DNA of 64,000 bases from the NCBI GenBank assembly GCA_015680905.1, contig CM027380.1:13906001-13970000 (forward strand), read 5' to 3'. Source of the DNA: Coptis chinensis. Lineage: Eukaryota > Streptophyta > Magnoliopsida > Ranunculales > Ranunculaceae. The stretch's first letter is position 1; each line of letters begins with the position of its first letter. Position numbers and translations under genes: made by a program. The notes beneath the pieces were generated by a model that ran no database searches, was not told where the DNA came from, and saw only the letters and a list, made by a program, of their open reading frames with translations. This document shows positions 1-13,020 of this stretch, one piece after another.

Positions 1-160
1 GGTAAGCGGTTGAGATTAGATCATCTAATTTATTTTAGATCGTGATCGAGATTAGATCTAACCATTTTGGTAGTCTTCCACACGCGTGCCGCGGCTTGTA
101 CATTGTCGTATATAAACTTTCTACGTTATATAGTGTTGTACACAGCTTTATATAGTGAGG

Positions 161-270
161 TATGAACATTGATTGTTCATACCCCAAATATGTATGAACA
201 ATGAATGTTCATATGAACAATGAGTGTTCATAGCTCATATTGGGGTATGACAGTGATTGTTCATACCCCA
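161..270. repeat. Cluster of TATGAACAAT/ATTGTTCATA palindromic motifs
   Basis: The stretch holds several copies of ATTGTTCATA and its complement TATGAACAAT, arranged as short inverted repeats around CCCCAAATA. The same motifs recur at about 37,206-37,453 and 63,446-63,694. This looks like the end or body of a small foldback (MITE-like) repeat, not a gene. Positions 1-160 before it hold no feature I can name. Confidence 0.6.
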
Positions 271-1073
271 AATAAGAGAGGGTACAATGGTTATTTGACT
301 TTCTATTCACAAAAAAAAAAAATAGATCCACAAAAAATCCACGACCCCATTCTTCTTCCTCCTAACAAAAGCCATCTCTGCATAAAATTTCATAGTTGGG
401 TATTGATTTGTGTATAATTCTTCAATTTGGAGATGGGTTTAATTTACCTTGGAGTTATCCTCATAAATATGAAGTGGGTGATCGGTTATCTGTTGAAGTG
501 AATTCTTTGACTTCCATTGAATCATTGATAAAGAAATACCTTATATAGTTATGACACCTTTTTTTATGTAAACCATTGGAAGGAATTAAAGATATGGATG
601 GTTGAGTTGAGAATCTTGGTGAGTTTTTGTATCTCTTTGATTCTATTGTTGAGCAGGAGGTAATCAATTTTCAAATGAGTTCTTCAAACTTGATTGAGTT
701 GGGTTTCAAGGATTCAACTTTAATTATATTTTCCTTTTGATTCTTAAGATTTGATTGTGGGTTAACCGGTTCCATTGAGTTTCCAGGCAGAGTTTTCATG
801 AAAAAACGTGGTAGTGGGTTTCTCTGAAAACTTGGTGGTGGGTGTCCCTGTAGTGAGGAGAGAGAAAGAGGATGAGGAAGAAGAAAGAGGCGTCAGTTTT
901 TATCCAATTTTCTAAACTAATTTGTGAAAGAAAAATAAAATGACTATTGTACCCTCTCATATTTGCTTTGTGAAATTAGTGCAAGATCTGGACGTTGGAT
1001 CGGGTATAATCGAATGGACGTGATGAGCTGTTAAGATGGGCTGTCATTTTAAGTTTGTCAAGTTAGCTTGACC

Positions 1074-1075
<2 letters not shown>
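271..1075. other. Intergenic, no gene seen
   Basis: Short open frames occur here but none has a recognisable domain, splice structure or homologous partner in the window. The composition is AT-rich and ordinary. I see nothing else in it. Confidence 0.5.

Positions 1076-1133
<58 letters not shown>
1076..1133. repeat. (TA)n microsatellite
   Basis: A pure run of alternating T and A about 58 bases long. Such runs are length-unstable and hard to sequence, so the exact length is uncertain. Confidence 0.95.
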
Positions 1134-1136
<3 letters not shown>

Positions 1137-1344
1137 AGTCGTAGCTCATCAAGACAGGGACTTGAGCTGATAGAGGAAAGGGGGAACAATGTCTGACTTG
1201 ATTCAAGTTCATCACAAAATCTTGATATGTAGGCAGCTCGTCCCAAAGCGAGCTCAGTCAAAACTCAACCCATCACAATCTTCTCCATTATTCACACTTG
1301 TAAGAACTGATCAAATTCAACCTTTATAATGACCACATTTAAAG

Positions 1345-1578
1345 AAAATATAGATATTTGTCGATATTTGTGGATATTTGTCGATATATCCACGATATTT
1401 GCAGTCAGAAATACCCACACATAGTCTGTGGATATTTGTCGATATTTATTAATATATCTCGATATATCCACGATATTTACAGATGCCCAAATGTAATATA
1501 TCCCCACATAGGGGGATATATCCACGATACATATCCATAAATCAGAGGTCGATATTTTGTCATATCCCAATATTTTGT
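1345..1578. repeat. CGATAT-rich quasi-palindromic repeat
   Basis: The segment is built of repeated GATATTTGTCGATATT and TATCCACGATAT motifs readable on both strands. Similar but not identical CGATAT-rich segments lie at 36,748-37,106 and 62,984-63,346, downstream of the other PUP genes. Short frames across it are by-products of the repeat. It probably belongs to a dispersed transposon-derived repeat family; I cannot assign the class. Confidence 0.65.
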
Positions 1579-1586
1579 ACTATGCT

Positions 1587-3593
1587 ACATGGACCCCAAA
1601 CATCGGAATGAACTAATTGAAAAGGATCACTAGAACAATTATTTAAACTAGTTTTGTAAGTAGTACAACGATGTTTAGCTAACTCACAAACTTCACATTG
1701 CAATAACTGGACACTAGAAGGAATACTAGGAATTACACAACGTAGACTCTTCAGAGGTAGATAACCGAGCCGCCTATGCCATAAAGAAGGAGAGATAGAG
1801 ACTATAAGGGCCTGTTTCTATTGATGCTGCCCAAAAGCACTTTGAAAGTAGTAGATGCCACCTCGCTCGTACCCCCCACTAACTAGTTCCTTTTTCTGCA
1901 GATCCTGAAAAACAACACAAATGGAGGAAAACATGAAAGAACAATTAAGTGATTGTGTGAGACTATGAACAGATAAGAGATTAAATGGAAAATTTTGAAC
2001 AAGCAAGACAGAAACAAGAGACACGTGGCGAGTTAATTAGTTGAATGGTGCCTTGACCAAGGATATTAGCCTTAGCACCATTTGCTAATGTAACATATGA
2101 GACTTTACTGGAATAATCAAGAGTAGAAAACAACTGGGGGTTAACTGTCATATGATCAGAAGCTCCTGAGTCAATGACCCAAGAGTTGGTTCCACTAGTA
2201 TGAAAACATATGTTACCTGATTCGGCTAGAGTTGTCGTGGGGCTATTGGATCTAACTTCAAGGAGGGCCGAATAGCTTGTATTCTTTTCATTAGGGCTGC
2301 AAGATCTTCTTGCACCTTTTGGACTGAGTCTGTATCCCTGTGATCATAAACTATGACATTGTTGGCTTTGGACAGTGATGGTCGTCCAAATGCTTCCCAA
2401 CAAAAATTAGAACCATGGTTTGTGCGTCCACAATGATCACATGGTGGCCAACCGCCCATACTACGACCTCTTCCACGTCCACGACTAGTTCTGCCACCTC
2501 TACCTCCACTACCTCGACCAAAGGAGAAATTACTGTTGTTATTACTTGGGGGAACTATTAAGGCTGCACTGTCAATGGTTTTTGAAGGAGAAGTAATACG
2601 AGAAATACGAGAATAAGCTTCAGACAAAGTTGGGAGTTTTGATTCGACTTGTACTTGAGACTTCACATGAGCAAACTCAGGACGTAGACCAGATAGGAAT
2701 TTAGAGACCCGGAATTCTGCTCTTTGTTTCTGCAACTGAGTAATATCTGTAGTCAACGGATGATAAATATTTAATTCTTCCCACTTACTGTGAAGAGAAT
2801 TATAATACTCAGAAATAGACATATCTCCTTGATTCAGATAAAAAATATCTTCATACAACTGAAAGATATACGAGATGTATTTTGAGATTGAGAATACGAT
2901 TCTTATAGATACTCCCAGATTTCCTTAGAAGTCTTAAAAAAACGAACAGTATTGCATACATATTTTTCCATAGTATTCCATAGGAAGTTCTTAACCAAGG
3001 TATCATCTTTTGTCCAAGTCGCCTTCGATTTCTCATCTATGGCGACAGGTGGATCTGTAAGATGTGTTTCCTTACCTTTACCAGTGAGGTATACAGTAAC
3101 TGCTTCTACCCATGGAAGGTAATTGGCAACACCCTCCAATTTCACAGAAGTCATACCAAAAGAGAAAATCGGCGTGTTTCCAAACTCATCGGTCTTTGGA
3201 ACAAAATACTTCAGACATTGTATATCAAACTTGAATACGAAGAGATAGATAATTGTGCGAAAGCGAGACAATGAGTTTAACAAAAAACAAGACTAAAGCT
3301 TTAAGCTTTTAAACTTGATGTACCTCTTAACCATGCTCCGATACCATGTTGTTAGTAGATGGGTTGGAGAAGGTGTTAGTAGATTGGATGAAGATGAAGA
3401 AGGATGGAAGATGGAAAACTAGGGTTAGAGTTCATTACTTACTCTACTCAAAATTCATATATATGTAGCAAAGCCTGATACAATAGAAACACAAAAATAG
3501 GAAACACATTCTGCATCTGTCGTACTGACAAGAGGGTGCGCACACCCTCAATAAGCCCATACACAAAGGGCGCACGCAACTTATGCTTTAACA
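1587..3593 (-). mobile_element. Truncated Copia retrotransposon fossil (LTR, gag, start of integrase)
   Basis: Reading on the minus strand, the piece has one LTR (3347-3593), a primer-binding site next to it (3335-3346, complementary to the initiator-Met tRNA end with one mismatch), a gag region of the UBN2 type at about 2226-2858 with a glycine/arginine-rich tail and a CxxCG...H...C zinc knuckle, and then part of an integrase region that stops near 1587. The protease/integrase portion resembles the Copia elements at 27.5 and 53.6 kb, so it is the same broad lineage. The 3' half and second LTR are absent. It is a broken fossil. It lies directly downstream of PUP gene 1 in the same orientation. 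Confidence 0.85.
3347..3593 (-). repeat. LTR of the truncated Copia fossil
   Basis: On the minus strand it starts TGTTAAAGC and ends in AACA directly beside the primer-binding site, the TG...CA form expected of a Copia LTR. Its length of 247 bases matches the roughly 240-base LTRs of the related elements at 27.5 and 53.6 kb. Its first six bases overlap the last codon and the stop codon of PUP gene 1. No target duplication can be checked because the other end is lost. Confidence 0.75.
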
Positions 3594-5569
3594 GCTTTCA
3601 AGATTAGTACTTCTCTTATCTCTAACTCCATCTTCGGTAAGTTCAACTATACCAATAGTTTTACCAGCCTTTTTATACTCTCCAATAAAATAGGAAGTGA
3701 AACCCCAAAGACATATGGCCAAAGACAAGCCTTTCTCACCAGTGAACTTCTCTTTTAATGTTACAACCGCGGCAATCTCAGTGAACGGAAGTATAACTGA
3801 AGTGAGAATACCCGCAAAAAGAGAGGATGTACAGTTTATAACACCAATTATACCTAGGAACTGAAATTGCCAAACTATGGCACTTACTACTATGATCAAA
3901 TAATATTTTATCTCGCCTATCGCAAATAAACTTGCCTCCCTTGAAATTATCTGCACCACAAAGAGGAAAAGAAAGTATAAATGCTTAAAGATAAATTAAA
4001 TCCACTTATTTGTGGTTTTTACCATAATTAAATTTTATAGTCCAGAAGTGTTAATCATATCGCCAAGCCAACTGCACCAAATTAATGTATATATATCACA
4101 TAGCTTTAATATGCTTTTTCTAGGATTTCGTATCTTCAAAATAAATATGGGCAATTTCATTTTAGGTGTAGTGTGAGTGAGTGTGTGACCTCATGGTGAA
4201 ACATTTTCGTTATGATGAAATAGAGTATATCATTTTTTGAACTCACAACCAACTCCTCCATGTATATCACGATTATCACTTGTGGTAACCATGGGAAAAC
4301 CCAATAAAATCAAATGGGGGTAGTGCAGCACTGCAGCAACCCAACTCGGCTACAATTTTAATTTGAATTTGAAACGGATTGAATGAATGCAAGTTCACTT
4401 GTAGATGAATTTATTCAATCAATTAATCATTCAAATTCTTTCAAATTCAAATTCAAATTCAAACTCGCATGTAGATACATTCAATTAATCATTCCTGAGA
4501 GGCTGACACTAGCCAGATAACCTGATTATAGGCATTTAGGAGGGAATAAAAAATCCAACCTTCTTGCACACGGTTGGTTGTCTCATTAAACTCCATCAAG
4601 GATTTATTGACGATTTGCCCCGCCAATCTTAGGCGAAGCATGTACTTCATTGAAAGTATCCCTTGGTGGTGTAGGTGATCTGCTCTCTCTGAGCCAAGTC
4701 ATACTCAACACTTTTTAAAACAATAAATGATAGATTCGGGATCTAAAGAGTCAATTTTAAAGAGAGAGAAATAGGAATACCTTGAAATCCTTGTTAATAA
4801 GCATCCCAATAGTGCAGACACAGGTAGCAAAAAAGTTCATCACAAATTGGAATTGCAACACCATCAAGTAATCAATGGGTCTACTGCTCTTGCTATAAGC
4901 CTTCTCAACCAAAGGCATAGATAATCCCAACAAAGCTGCTCCACCCAATGTGAAAAAGAATCCAAGCAAGTACTTCTCTTTACTAACACCAGGTGGTCTA
5001 TCACCACTTGTATGAAGAGCCAAAACAACGGCACCAAGAGTCATAACAATAACAGAGTTCAATGAATAAAAGGTGAATTTCTGTTTCACTATAAAGAAAG
5101 CAAACAAAGCTGTGAAAGCAAGTTGGGTTGAGAAGAGCAAGGCAGAGGTTGAAACAGGAATGTAAGACAAACCAGCTGAATACATGTAGTTATCAAGACC
5201 AATCAAGATTCCAATAACAGCACTTGATAGCAAGAGTTTAGGTTCCATGAAGAAGTACACCTTTGAAGTTATGTTTCTTTTGCTAGAAAGCTCTTTTAAA
5301 TAGAGAAATGAGATGGGTATAACTAAGAGAATAAACCCAACACATTGAAGCCAACTTGAGAGCCATTTTCGACTTCCCCCATGCATGTAGTATAGCCGTT
5401 GTAACAAAGGACCTCCTATCGCTCCTACTACTGCAAAGGTGCTGTATAGCAACAAAAGCAACCAATTTATGCTTCTTTTAGCTGGCATGGTTATTGATCT
5501 GCTATCTTCCATACCATAGTTAACCACATCTCCATCTACAACACTTTGATCAACTAATGCCATAGACAT
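3588..5569 (-). CDS. Purine permease (PUP) family transporter, gene 1
   Basis: Two exons: 5569-4781 (263 codons) and 3950-3588 (120 codons plus stop), joined across an 830-base GT-AG intron in phase 0, for a protein of 383 residues, normal for the family. It is a plant PUP-type carrier of the drug/metabolite transporter superfamily with about ten hydrophobic helices. Family members move adenine, cytokinins and other purine-like compounds across membranes; which substrate this one carries is not visible. Family landmarks are GPLLQRLYYMHGG after the first helix, the STSALLFSTQLAFTALFAF helix, and a FTGEKGLSLAICLWGF stretch near the C-terminus. The start codon chosen is the first ATG, giving a short hydrophilic N-terminus before helix 1. 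The splice point (INKDFK/IISREA) matches that of the other PUP genes here. The last codon and stop (Cys-stop) lie within the LTR of the adjoining Copia fossil, so the original C-terminal tail was probably changed. Confidence 0.9.
3951..4780 (-). other. Intron of PUP gene 1, with an AATTTG palindromic stretch
   Basis: On the minus strand the intron starts GTATTC and ends GTGCAG. About 4355-4460 contains AATTTGAATTTGAA followed by multiple TTCAAATTCAAATTC units, which can fold back, and two related copies of a GTAGAT...ATTCAAT...TAATCATTC stretch (about 4400-4490). This looks like the remains of a small MITE. No exon is evident inside. Confidence 0.7.
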
Positions 5570-5682
5570 ATATGTTCTTGTGTGATGCTTGGAGAGATGG
5601 AGAATAATTTGTTCTCGTTTTAATCACAGGTTGAGATAAATAGAAGAAAGTGGGGTTTGCAGGGACCCAGCAGAAAATAGGG

Positions 5683-5688
5683 TTTATA
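5683..5688 (-). promoter_or_regulatory. Candidate TATA box of PUP gene 1
   Basis: On the minus strand the bases read TATAAA within CATATAAACC, about 115 bases upstream of the chosen ATG. That would leave a leader of roughly 80-90 bases, which is plausible. It is a match by motif and distance only. Confidence 0.3.
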
Positions 5689-5799
5689 TGGCTGAATGAG
5701 CAGATTTTGGAAGTCATTTTGAGCAGATTTTGGAAAAAGAAAGTGGGTATGACTTGATTTATTCGCATAAAGTATCTTTTAGATGAAGTCTTTATATTA

Positions 5800-7260
5800 G
5801 TTTCGCACTTTCGCCTTCGCAGTCCGAAGTCGATTTCTCATGAGAAAAAAAATTTTGTATTGCAAATTAAATTTACAATCTGACATGTGACATGTATACG
5901 GACACAAAGTGTTCTTTTGATCAAGTCATCGTTACATTATTTCCTCCTTTTGCACTAGCTTTTGCAGCAATCATGAGATGACATGTGTACGTAAAAATTT
6001 AGAAGCTAGAGCTTTTCTAAAAGTCCTAAAAGTATTTGTTTTTGATAGTTTTTCAATGAAATGAAAGAACTTCAAGATTCGAAATTGCATGGAAGTGAGC
6101 TTTTATCAAAATCTAGAGGATCTATCAATTGATACAAAGATGCATGTCACATAACTTAGTGCTGAAAACATAAGATTTACATCTAAATCACAAGACCTGC
6201 TTGTTACCACGGCAACTCCAAATTCAATATTCAATGATCGATCAAACATATTTTCGATTGAGATAAGATTTTTTATTGAGTTGTTTGCATTTCCGATTCT
6301 TCTATGGCTCATTGATGATCATCATAATGTAAATAATATTGTGTACATACGTTCTTTAATTTTCTTCAAATATCATATTATGAACCGGAAAATGTTGTAT
6401 GTGTGTGCAAATAAAATATTTTAAACATTGTTGAGTATCCGTCTAATTCCAAGCTAGCTCACGTACATGTAGGGAAAAACAAATCATTTCATAGTTTTTG
6501 TTATTGAATATTGATTATTCCTAATTTTCTATCACTATTCAGACATATATACGTAGATTATAGTCCTAATTAAAAATTATTAATTAGAAATGAGCCGCCT
6601 ATCAACTGCTTTGTAATTATTAGTCAATAATTTAACAAAGCTTATGCCATCTAAATCAATTTTGAGCACTAACTTTATAATATATATGTAACTCCTGCAT
6701 CACTAGTATGTTTTTTTTCGATAATCCTGCATCACTAATATTAGTTGCATACTTGCATGCATGTTTTCCTTTCTCGTCATCTCCTTGTTGACAACTTGAT
6801 ATCATCAACAGAAATACGGTGTTGAGAACCCTATCTCGGCATGGAAGAATTAATAATTAAATAGATTCTTATTTATTATCTTTGACACTTTACCAATTAC
6901 CTGAACGTGTAATCCAAACTAATTCAAACTTCAAAGTTTGTTTGTTTTCGCTAACCTAAAATTCAAAACAGAGTCGACCTCACGTGCTGATGTATTTGTT
7001 AACTGAACTTAAGTTAAAAGTTTGTTTTTTTTATAATCAGAGTCAACTGCTCAAGGTCTCACAGACAATGTAATGTCTGACACTAATTTGACCTCACTGG
7101 AAAATAATGACGAGAATAACTGCCAAAAGGTGTTAAAGAATCTCAATCATGCATGTAGTCATATATTTTCTCTGTGCATGCCAATCTGTTTCTACAATTT
7201 TATATTTTGTTGGATTGTATTGTGTCCGCAAGTTGGATTTCCCCGAAAGTACTTAACCCC
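5800..7260. other. Intergenic upstream of PUP gene 1, no gene seen
   Basis: AT-rich sequence without a recognisable coding region or repeat family. A few short open frames (for example near 6106-6312 and 7073-7315) lack any domain or partner. Nothing further can be supported. Confidence 0.5.
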
Positions 7261-7269
7261 GTATGGAGG

Positions 7270-7568
7270 AGTTTTACTAAGCTCGCCTCAACTCGTTTAT
7301 TTAAACGAGCTTTAATATAGGCTCAAGCTTGGCTCATATATTATATGAACGAGTCTGAGCTGAGTTTAAATGAGCCGAGCCTGAGCCAAGCCCGAATAAC
7401 TCGGCTATTTTACACGGTATTTGAGCTTATTGAGCCGAGCTTCACCCTGCTCGTTTATTAAGCGAGCTATAATATAGGCTCAAGCTTGGCTCATTTAGTT
7501 AAATGAACGAGCTTGAGCCAAGCTTAAACGAGCCAAGCCCAAACTACTCGGCTCAAATTCCACCCCTA
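7270..7568. repeat. Two-unit GAGCC/CTCGTTTA tandem repeat ending in TTCCACCCCTA
   Basis: Two units of about 165 bases share TATAGGCTCAAGCTTGGCTC and the flanking CTCGTTTA...CGAGCT and GAGCC...CTCGGCT motifs. Each unit can fold back on itself. The right edge TTCCACCCCTA resembles the end of hAT-like nonautonomous elements such as the one at 33,973-35,007, but a matching left end is not clear. It is a transposon-derived repeat of uncertain class. Confidence 0.55.
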
Positions 7569-7629
7569 CCTGTATGAGTAAATCTAGTTGGATCCAAATG
7601 TTAAAAGCCCATGTTAGAAAGATAGATAC

Positions 7630-8410
7630 TGATGTATACAGATAAAAGAAAACAATAGAAGACAAGGACAGAATAACAGGTAATAACCAAGGCGCGGATT
7701 AGGCTGTCCTTAAGGAAAGATTTCGCCCCTTCCAATGGTGCGAGAAAGGCAACAGAATGGCGTCTTCCTCACGAGGATTCAATGGTTAACAATGATCGAC
7801 TTTGCACTAGAATAGACTACCCTCTGTAACAAAGAATATAACTCTCTCGGCGGCGGCGACAGGGAAGAAGAGAAGAAGAATATGGGTGTGTTACTGTTTT
7901 TGTGAAGTGGGATGATGGGTTTATAATAATCACGATTTCTGTTTCTGTCTTTCTCTTTCTGAAAAGGGTTGAATCTTATTTGGTTTATGGAGGCAGCGGC
8001 GGGGGCGATTTCGGCTCTCTACTTTCGAAGTTATATATCTCTCTGCCAGTATATGATCCCCATAGAACAGCCGTTGTTTATATAGAGGTGTGATCCGGTT
8101 ACCAGATGGGAGAAGGAAACCTCTCAAAGTCGGTTTCACAAAACCAACTTGAAGTAGAACTCTAGATAATCCACTACCCACTAGATAACCCAGCCCAAGC
8201 CCACGACACGGTTCGACTTGGTCGCGCGTGGTGGGCTGTAGGCGATGTGGCTTTGGGTGAGTCCTCCCTCCTAACACAAAAGCCTTTGTACCCTAAGGGC
8301 ACGCCCTTATGTTAGAGGTTCACCTCAAATACCTCACTTCCTAGTGGTGGTTCATCAATGTGGGACTAAACAACACACAAGTATTTGAAATACACATGAA
8401 GATTCCAACA
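7630..8410 (-). repeat. Left LTR (3' LTR) of the 7.6-13.8 kb Copia
   Basis: It begins TGATGTATACAG and ends GATTCCAACA, the same ends as the right LTR. Just inside it are two copies of AATCCCCCACTATTT, the complement of a polypurine tract, which places the 3' end of the minus-strand element here. Confidence 0.9.
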
Positions 8411-11400
8411 ATCCCCCACTATTTCAAAATACTCATAATCCCCCACTATTTTGGAATAGGATATTACAAAAGAAATGGGTTAACAAAATGCCAGAGAGAA
8501 TCGAAAAAACAATGCATAAGATACTGGTGCTTTTTGGGCTTGAACCAGTCATAGGGTAACATGTCTTATAATACGTGAAAGTGGTGGATTAAAAAATCTT
8601 TGAACCAACATTCCCTTGTAGTAAAATAGAGGACATGCACCCACATTGCTCCTTCATTATATGTCTGTTCTGCGGTGTTGCGCTTTTTGGCCCGCTTCCT
8701 GTGTTATGTGAATGCTCTAGAGTATTTGCCTGAATACTCATAAGAACCGACCCAGTTCTACATTCACGTAGGTGGATATCCATCAAGTGTACATAGCAGA
8801 TAAAATACACTATCTCATAAAAATAATGGACTATGGATTCCATTAAGAGTAAAATAACTCATCCTTTTTCTCATTGCTATTCAAGTTATACAAAGTATAC
8901 AATAATGATATCTAGTCATAGGGTGGGACGTCTCAAATAAAGACAATAGCATACCAGAGCGACGAGGTGACTTGTTTTTCCCTTTGAACCTACTTCATGG
9001 GATCTCCAATCACATAGGTGGGGTTGCCGTCAGTGTCGCCCTCTATCTAAGGCAAAAGTCCCATCCCCCTCGACGTATCAACCACTTGTCTCCTGTTAAG
9101 TGGCTTTGTCAGAGGATCGGCCAAATTTAACTCTGACCTCACATAATCTAGAGCCACAACTCCAGATTCCAGCAGCTGCTTTATAGACTGTAGTCTCAGA
9201 CGAATATGCCTGCTTTTCCCATTATACAATTTGCTCTTTGCCTTTTTGCTATTCATACCGACAAATACAATGCATAGGTGCGGTGGAAGGCGGTTTTGTA
9301 CCAATAGGAAGATCGCCAAGAGGTTTCTAAGCCACTTTCAAACCTCAAAGACTTGCTTTATCTAAAGCAATAAGCTCGGACTCCATGGTTGAGCGAGCTA
9401 TCAAGGTCCGCTAGAAGATTTCCAAGCGATCGCACCTCCACCTAGGGTGAAAATATAACCACTAGTGGACTTGATATCATGAGAATCGGATATCCAATTT
9501 GCATCACAATAACCTCTATCACGGGTGGAGTTTGTCTAAACCTTATGCCGTAATTCATTGTTCCTCTCAAGTACTTGGCTAATCTCTCTAACGCGACTCC
9601 AATGTTTCGACTAGGACAATGAGTGTATCTCGCTTAGCCGCGCTAACTGCATAAGCAATGTCAGGTCTAGTGCAATTCATCAAGTACATGAGACTACCAA
9701 TAATTTGGGCATATCTAGACGGAAGTACACCATGTTGAGCATTTTCCTGAAGTTCACTATTTGCCTCATAAAGGTGTCGATTACGGGCTTACTATCATAA
9801 AAGTTAAACTTCTTCAAAACTTCTCAACATAATGCTCTTGTGAAAGCGTATAGCCATCACTGTTTCTGATGATTTTGATTCCAAGAATCACATCAGCTTC
9901 TCCCAAATCCTTCATTTCAAATTGGGAGGATAAAACCATCTTGGTGTTTCTCACAACATCAAGGCTAGGACTCATGATTAACATGTCATCCACATATAGA
10001 CAAATAATCACATATGAATTCACATCAAAAGATTTGAAGTAAATACATTTATCAGCATCATTTATGTGATATCCATTAGACATCATGACACTGTCAAACT
10101 TTTCATGACATTGTTTTGGCGCTTGTTTCAACCCATATAAAGACTTAACTAACTTGCATACTTTATGCTCATTCCCCGGTACTATCGTACCCTCAGGCTG
10201 CATCATATATATTTCTTCATCAAGATCACCATTCAAAAATGCAGTTTTTACATCCATTTGATGAATAAATAAATTATGAATAGCAGCTAGAGCCATTAGA
10301 ACTCTTATAGAAGAAATCCTAGTTACAGGAGCATAAGTATCAAAATAGTCAATGCCTTTCTTCTGGGAGAACCCCTTGACTACAAGTCTAGCCTTGTATT
10401 TCTCAATGGAACCATCTAGTTTCAATTTCTTTTGAAGATCCACTTTGTAATTATAGGTTTAGCCCGTGAGGTAGATCAACTATCTCCCATGTGTGATTAG
10501 CTATAATCGAATCTAGTTACGAGTGTATAGCATCCTTCCGGAAAGGAGCATCTCGAGAACTGATTGCCTCATTATCGTCCGCGGGATCATCATCAAGAAG
10601 AAATGTGTAAAAGTCATCACCAAAATTGGTGGATTTCTGTCTCTTTTACTCTTCGAATTTCTTGTTCGAGAAATTCGGGGATCTGTTGATTGTTGTTCAC
10701 TAGGAGCTACCAACCTCTCAATGCCAATTTTCAAAGGAAACAAATTCTCAAAGAAATCAGCATTTTTACTCTCTATAATAGTGTTAGCATCGACAAGGTT
10801 ATTATCAGATTTTACTACTAAAAATCTATATGCAGCACTATTATGAGCATAACCAATGAACATACAATCAACAGTTCTAGGTCCCAATTTTCTCTTTTTA
10901 GGTTCATTCACAAGAACCTTAGCAAGACACCCCCACATTTTTAAATATGTCAGGTTAGGTACATGACCTTTCCATAACTCATATGGTGTCTTATTCCCTG
11001 TTTTCTTGTTGGGTATCCTATTCTGTATATGGCAAGCAGATAGGATTGCTTCCCCCCACAAGTTCAGGGAAGCTCTAGAACTTACAAGCATAGCATTCAT
11101 CATCTCTTTAAGTGTTCTGTTTTTCCGTTCGGCTACTCCATTTGACTCAGGAGAGTATGGTGGAGTAGTCTCATGAATAATGCCACTCTTGTCACAAAAG
11201 TCCTAGAAGGGGTTAGATTCATATTCTCCACCCCTATCAGACCGAAGTCTCTTAATCTTCTGAGTTAAGTTTGGTTTTCAACTTCGACTTTGTACTTGAG
11301 AAACATCTCACTGCCTCATGCTTGTGTCTAAGTAAATATACCATGGTGTACCTAGAGAAGTCATCTATGAATGTAATATAATAAAACTTCCCCTAGACAT

Positions 11401-13020
11401 GGTACTTCCGAATTCACCCAAACCATTATGAATAAGAGTTAGTAATTCAGTTTTATCTCTAGACACAGTTCTATTGTGGTTTCTTCGTGGCTTTAGTCTC
11501 AAAGACATATCTCACATTTATCATTAGAAAAATCAGAAATATTAGACAATAAACCACATGCTTTCATCCTTTTCATATCTTGAACATTCACATGTCCTAG
11601 TCTACCATGCCATATATTAAAAGAGTCAAGCAAATAAGGTATGAGATTCATTCTTATTAATAATAATGTTGTCAAGTACATTCAACATGAAAAGACCATC
11701 GTTATTACAATAACCTTTACCAACAAAAACCCTCATTCTTTGTCGAACAAACTTGTCACTCTCAAAAGTCACCTTGGCCTGACTTTTCCCAAGTAGGGAC
11801 CGAAATCGATTCGATGAATCTCGGGAACATGAAGAACATTACTAAGTGAAAGGGTTTTCCCTGAAGTTAACTTCAGAAGAACCTTGCCTGTTCCCTCAAC
11901 AGGAACAGACCTAGAGTCACCCATATAGACCTTTTCATCTTTCACTAGTATGTAGTCTGAGAAGGCTTCAACATCACCACAGACGTGGCGGGTGGCACCA
12001 GAATCTAGTACCCAGTTCCTCTTCCCAGTGGCTATGAACACTTGTGACCACGGCGGCGACAACAATATCATCTCCCTCAACTAGATTAGCATTGGGAGGA
12101 TCATCGGTGTCTTTCTTGCATGACCGAAAAGCCCTATGTCGGGTTTACCACAAACATAACAATTTCCATTGCCAGTACCACTCCTTTTAAAAGAAGTGCC
12201 TTTGACCTTGAAATTCTTATTTTTGTTGGACTTCTGCTTCTTAGAGGTTTTGTTAGATTTGCTGGGATTACCTTCAATGATATTGGCTTTAGAATGAAAT
12301 TCCTTAGACAACACCTCATCCCGAAGTCTTGTTCTTTTCCTCTATGTGAATGTGAATGATCACATCCTCAAGAGTCATAAATGCTTACGCTTTATGTTTC
12401 ATACTATTTTTATAGTGTTTCCAAGACTCGGGGAGTTTCTCAATCAAACATCCAAAGAACAAAGGATTCGGGTAAATTAATACCCTCGGTTTTCAAATCA
12501 TTAATCGGCCACATGAAAATCATGGATTTAAGGCGTTACATCTCTATCCTCTCTCATATGGAACTTTAGAAAATTCCCAATAGCATATTTCTGAGTACCA
12601 GCATCCTCTATTATGTATTTCTTGTTCAAACTCTCCCATATATCATGTGCATTCTTATTTGAACAATAAATATCAAAAATCTCATTGGACAAGGTACTCA
12701 AAATAGCATGACGACATACCTTATTCCCATTGAGCCAAGCAGCTTGATTTCTTTCGAAATCATTAGAACCCTCCATAGGTGCTGTATCAGTGAGATACTT
12801 TGCATAGTTGAGTACATCTAGGGCTGTGAACACCCTTTCTCTCCATCTCTTGAAGTGTGAACCGTTGAAGGATTCAATCTTTGACACATTAGGTAAATTG
12901 CGAGCATTCAGTAGAGGTGCAGCATCTCTCATAGACGAAGTTACTTCCATGACTCCAGAATTAGTTTCTTTGATCGGCGTGGTGTCAACAGGTGTAGACA
13001 TCTTGATCTTTCCTTAAGAT

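Noticed and set aside
161-270. Regularly spaced repeats near the window start considered as a CRISPR-like array.
   Set aside because: The units are short, palindromic and irregular with no consistent spacers, and the genome is a plant nuclear genome.
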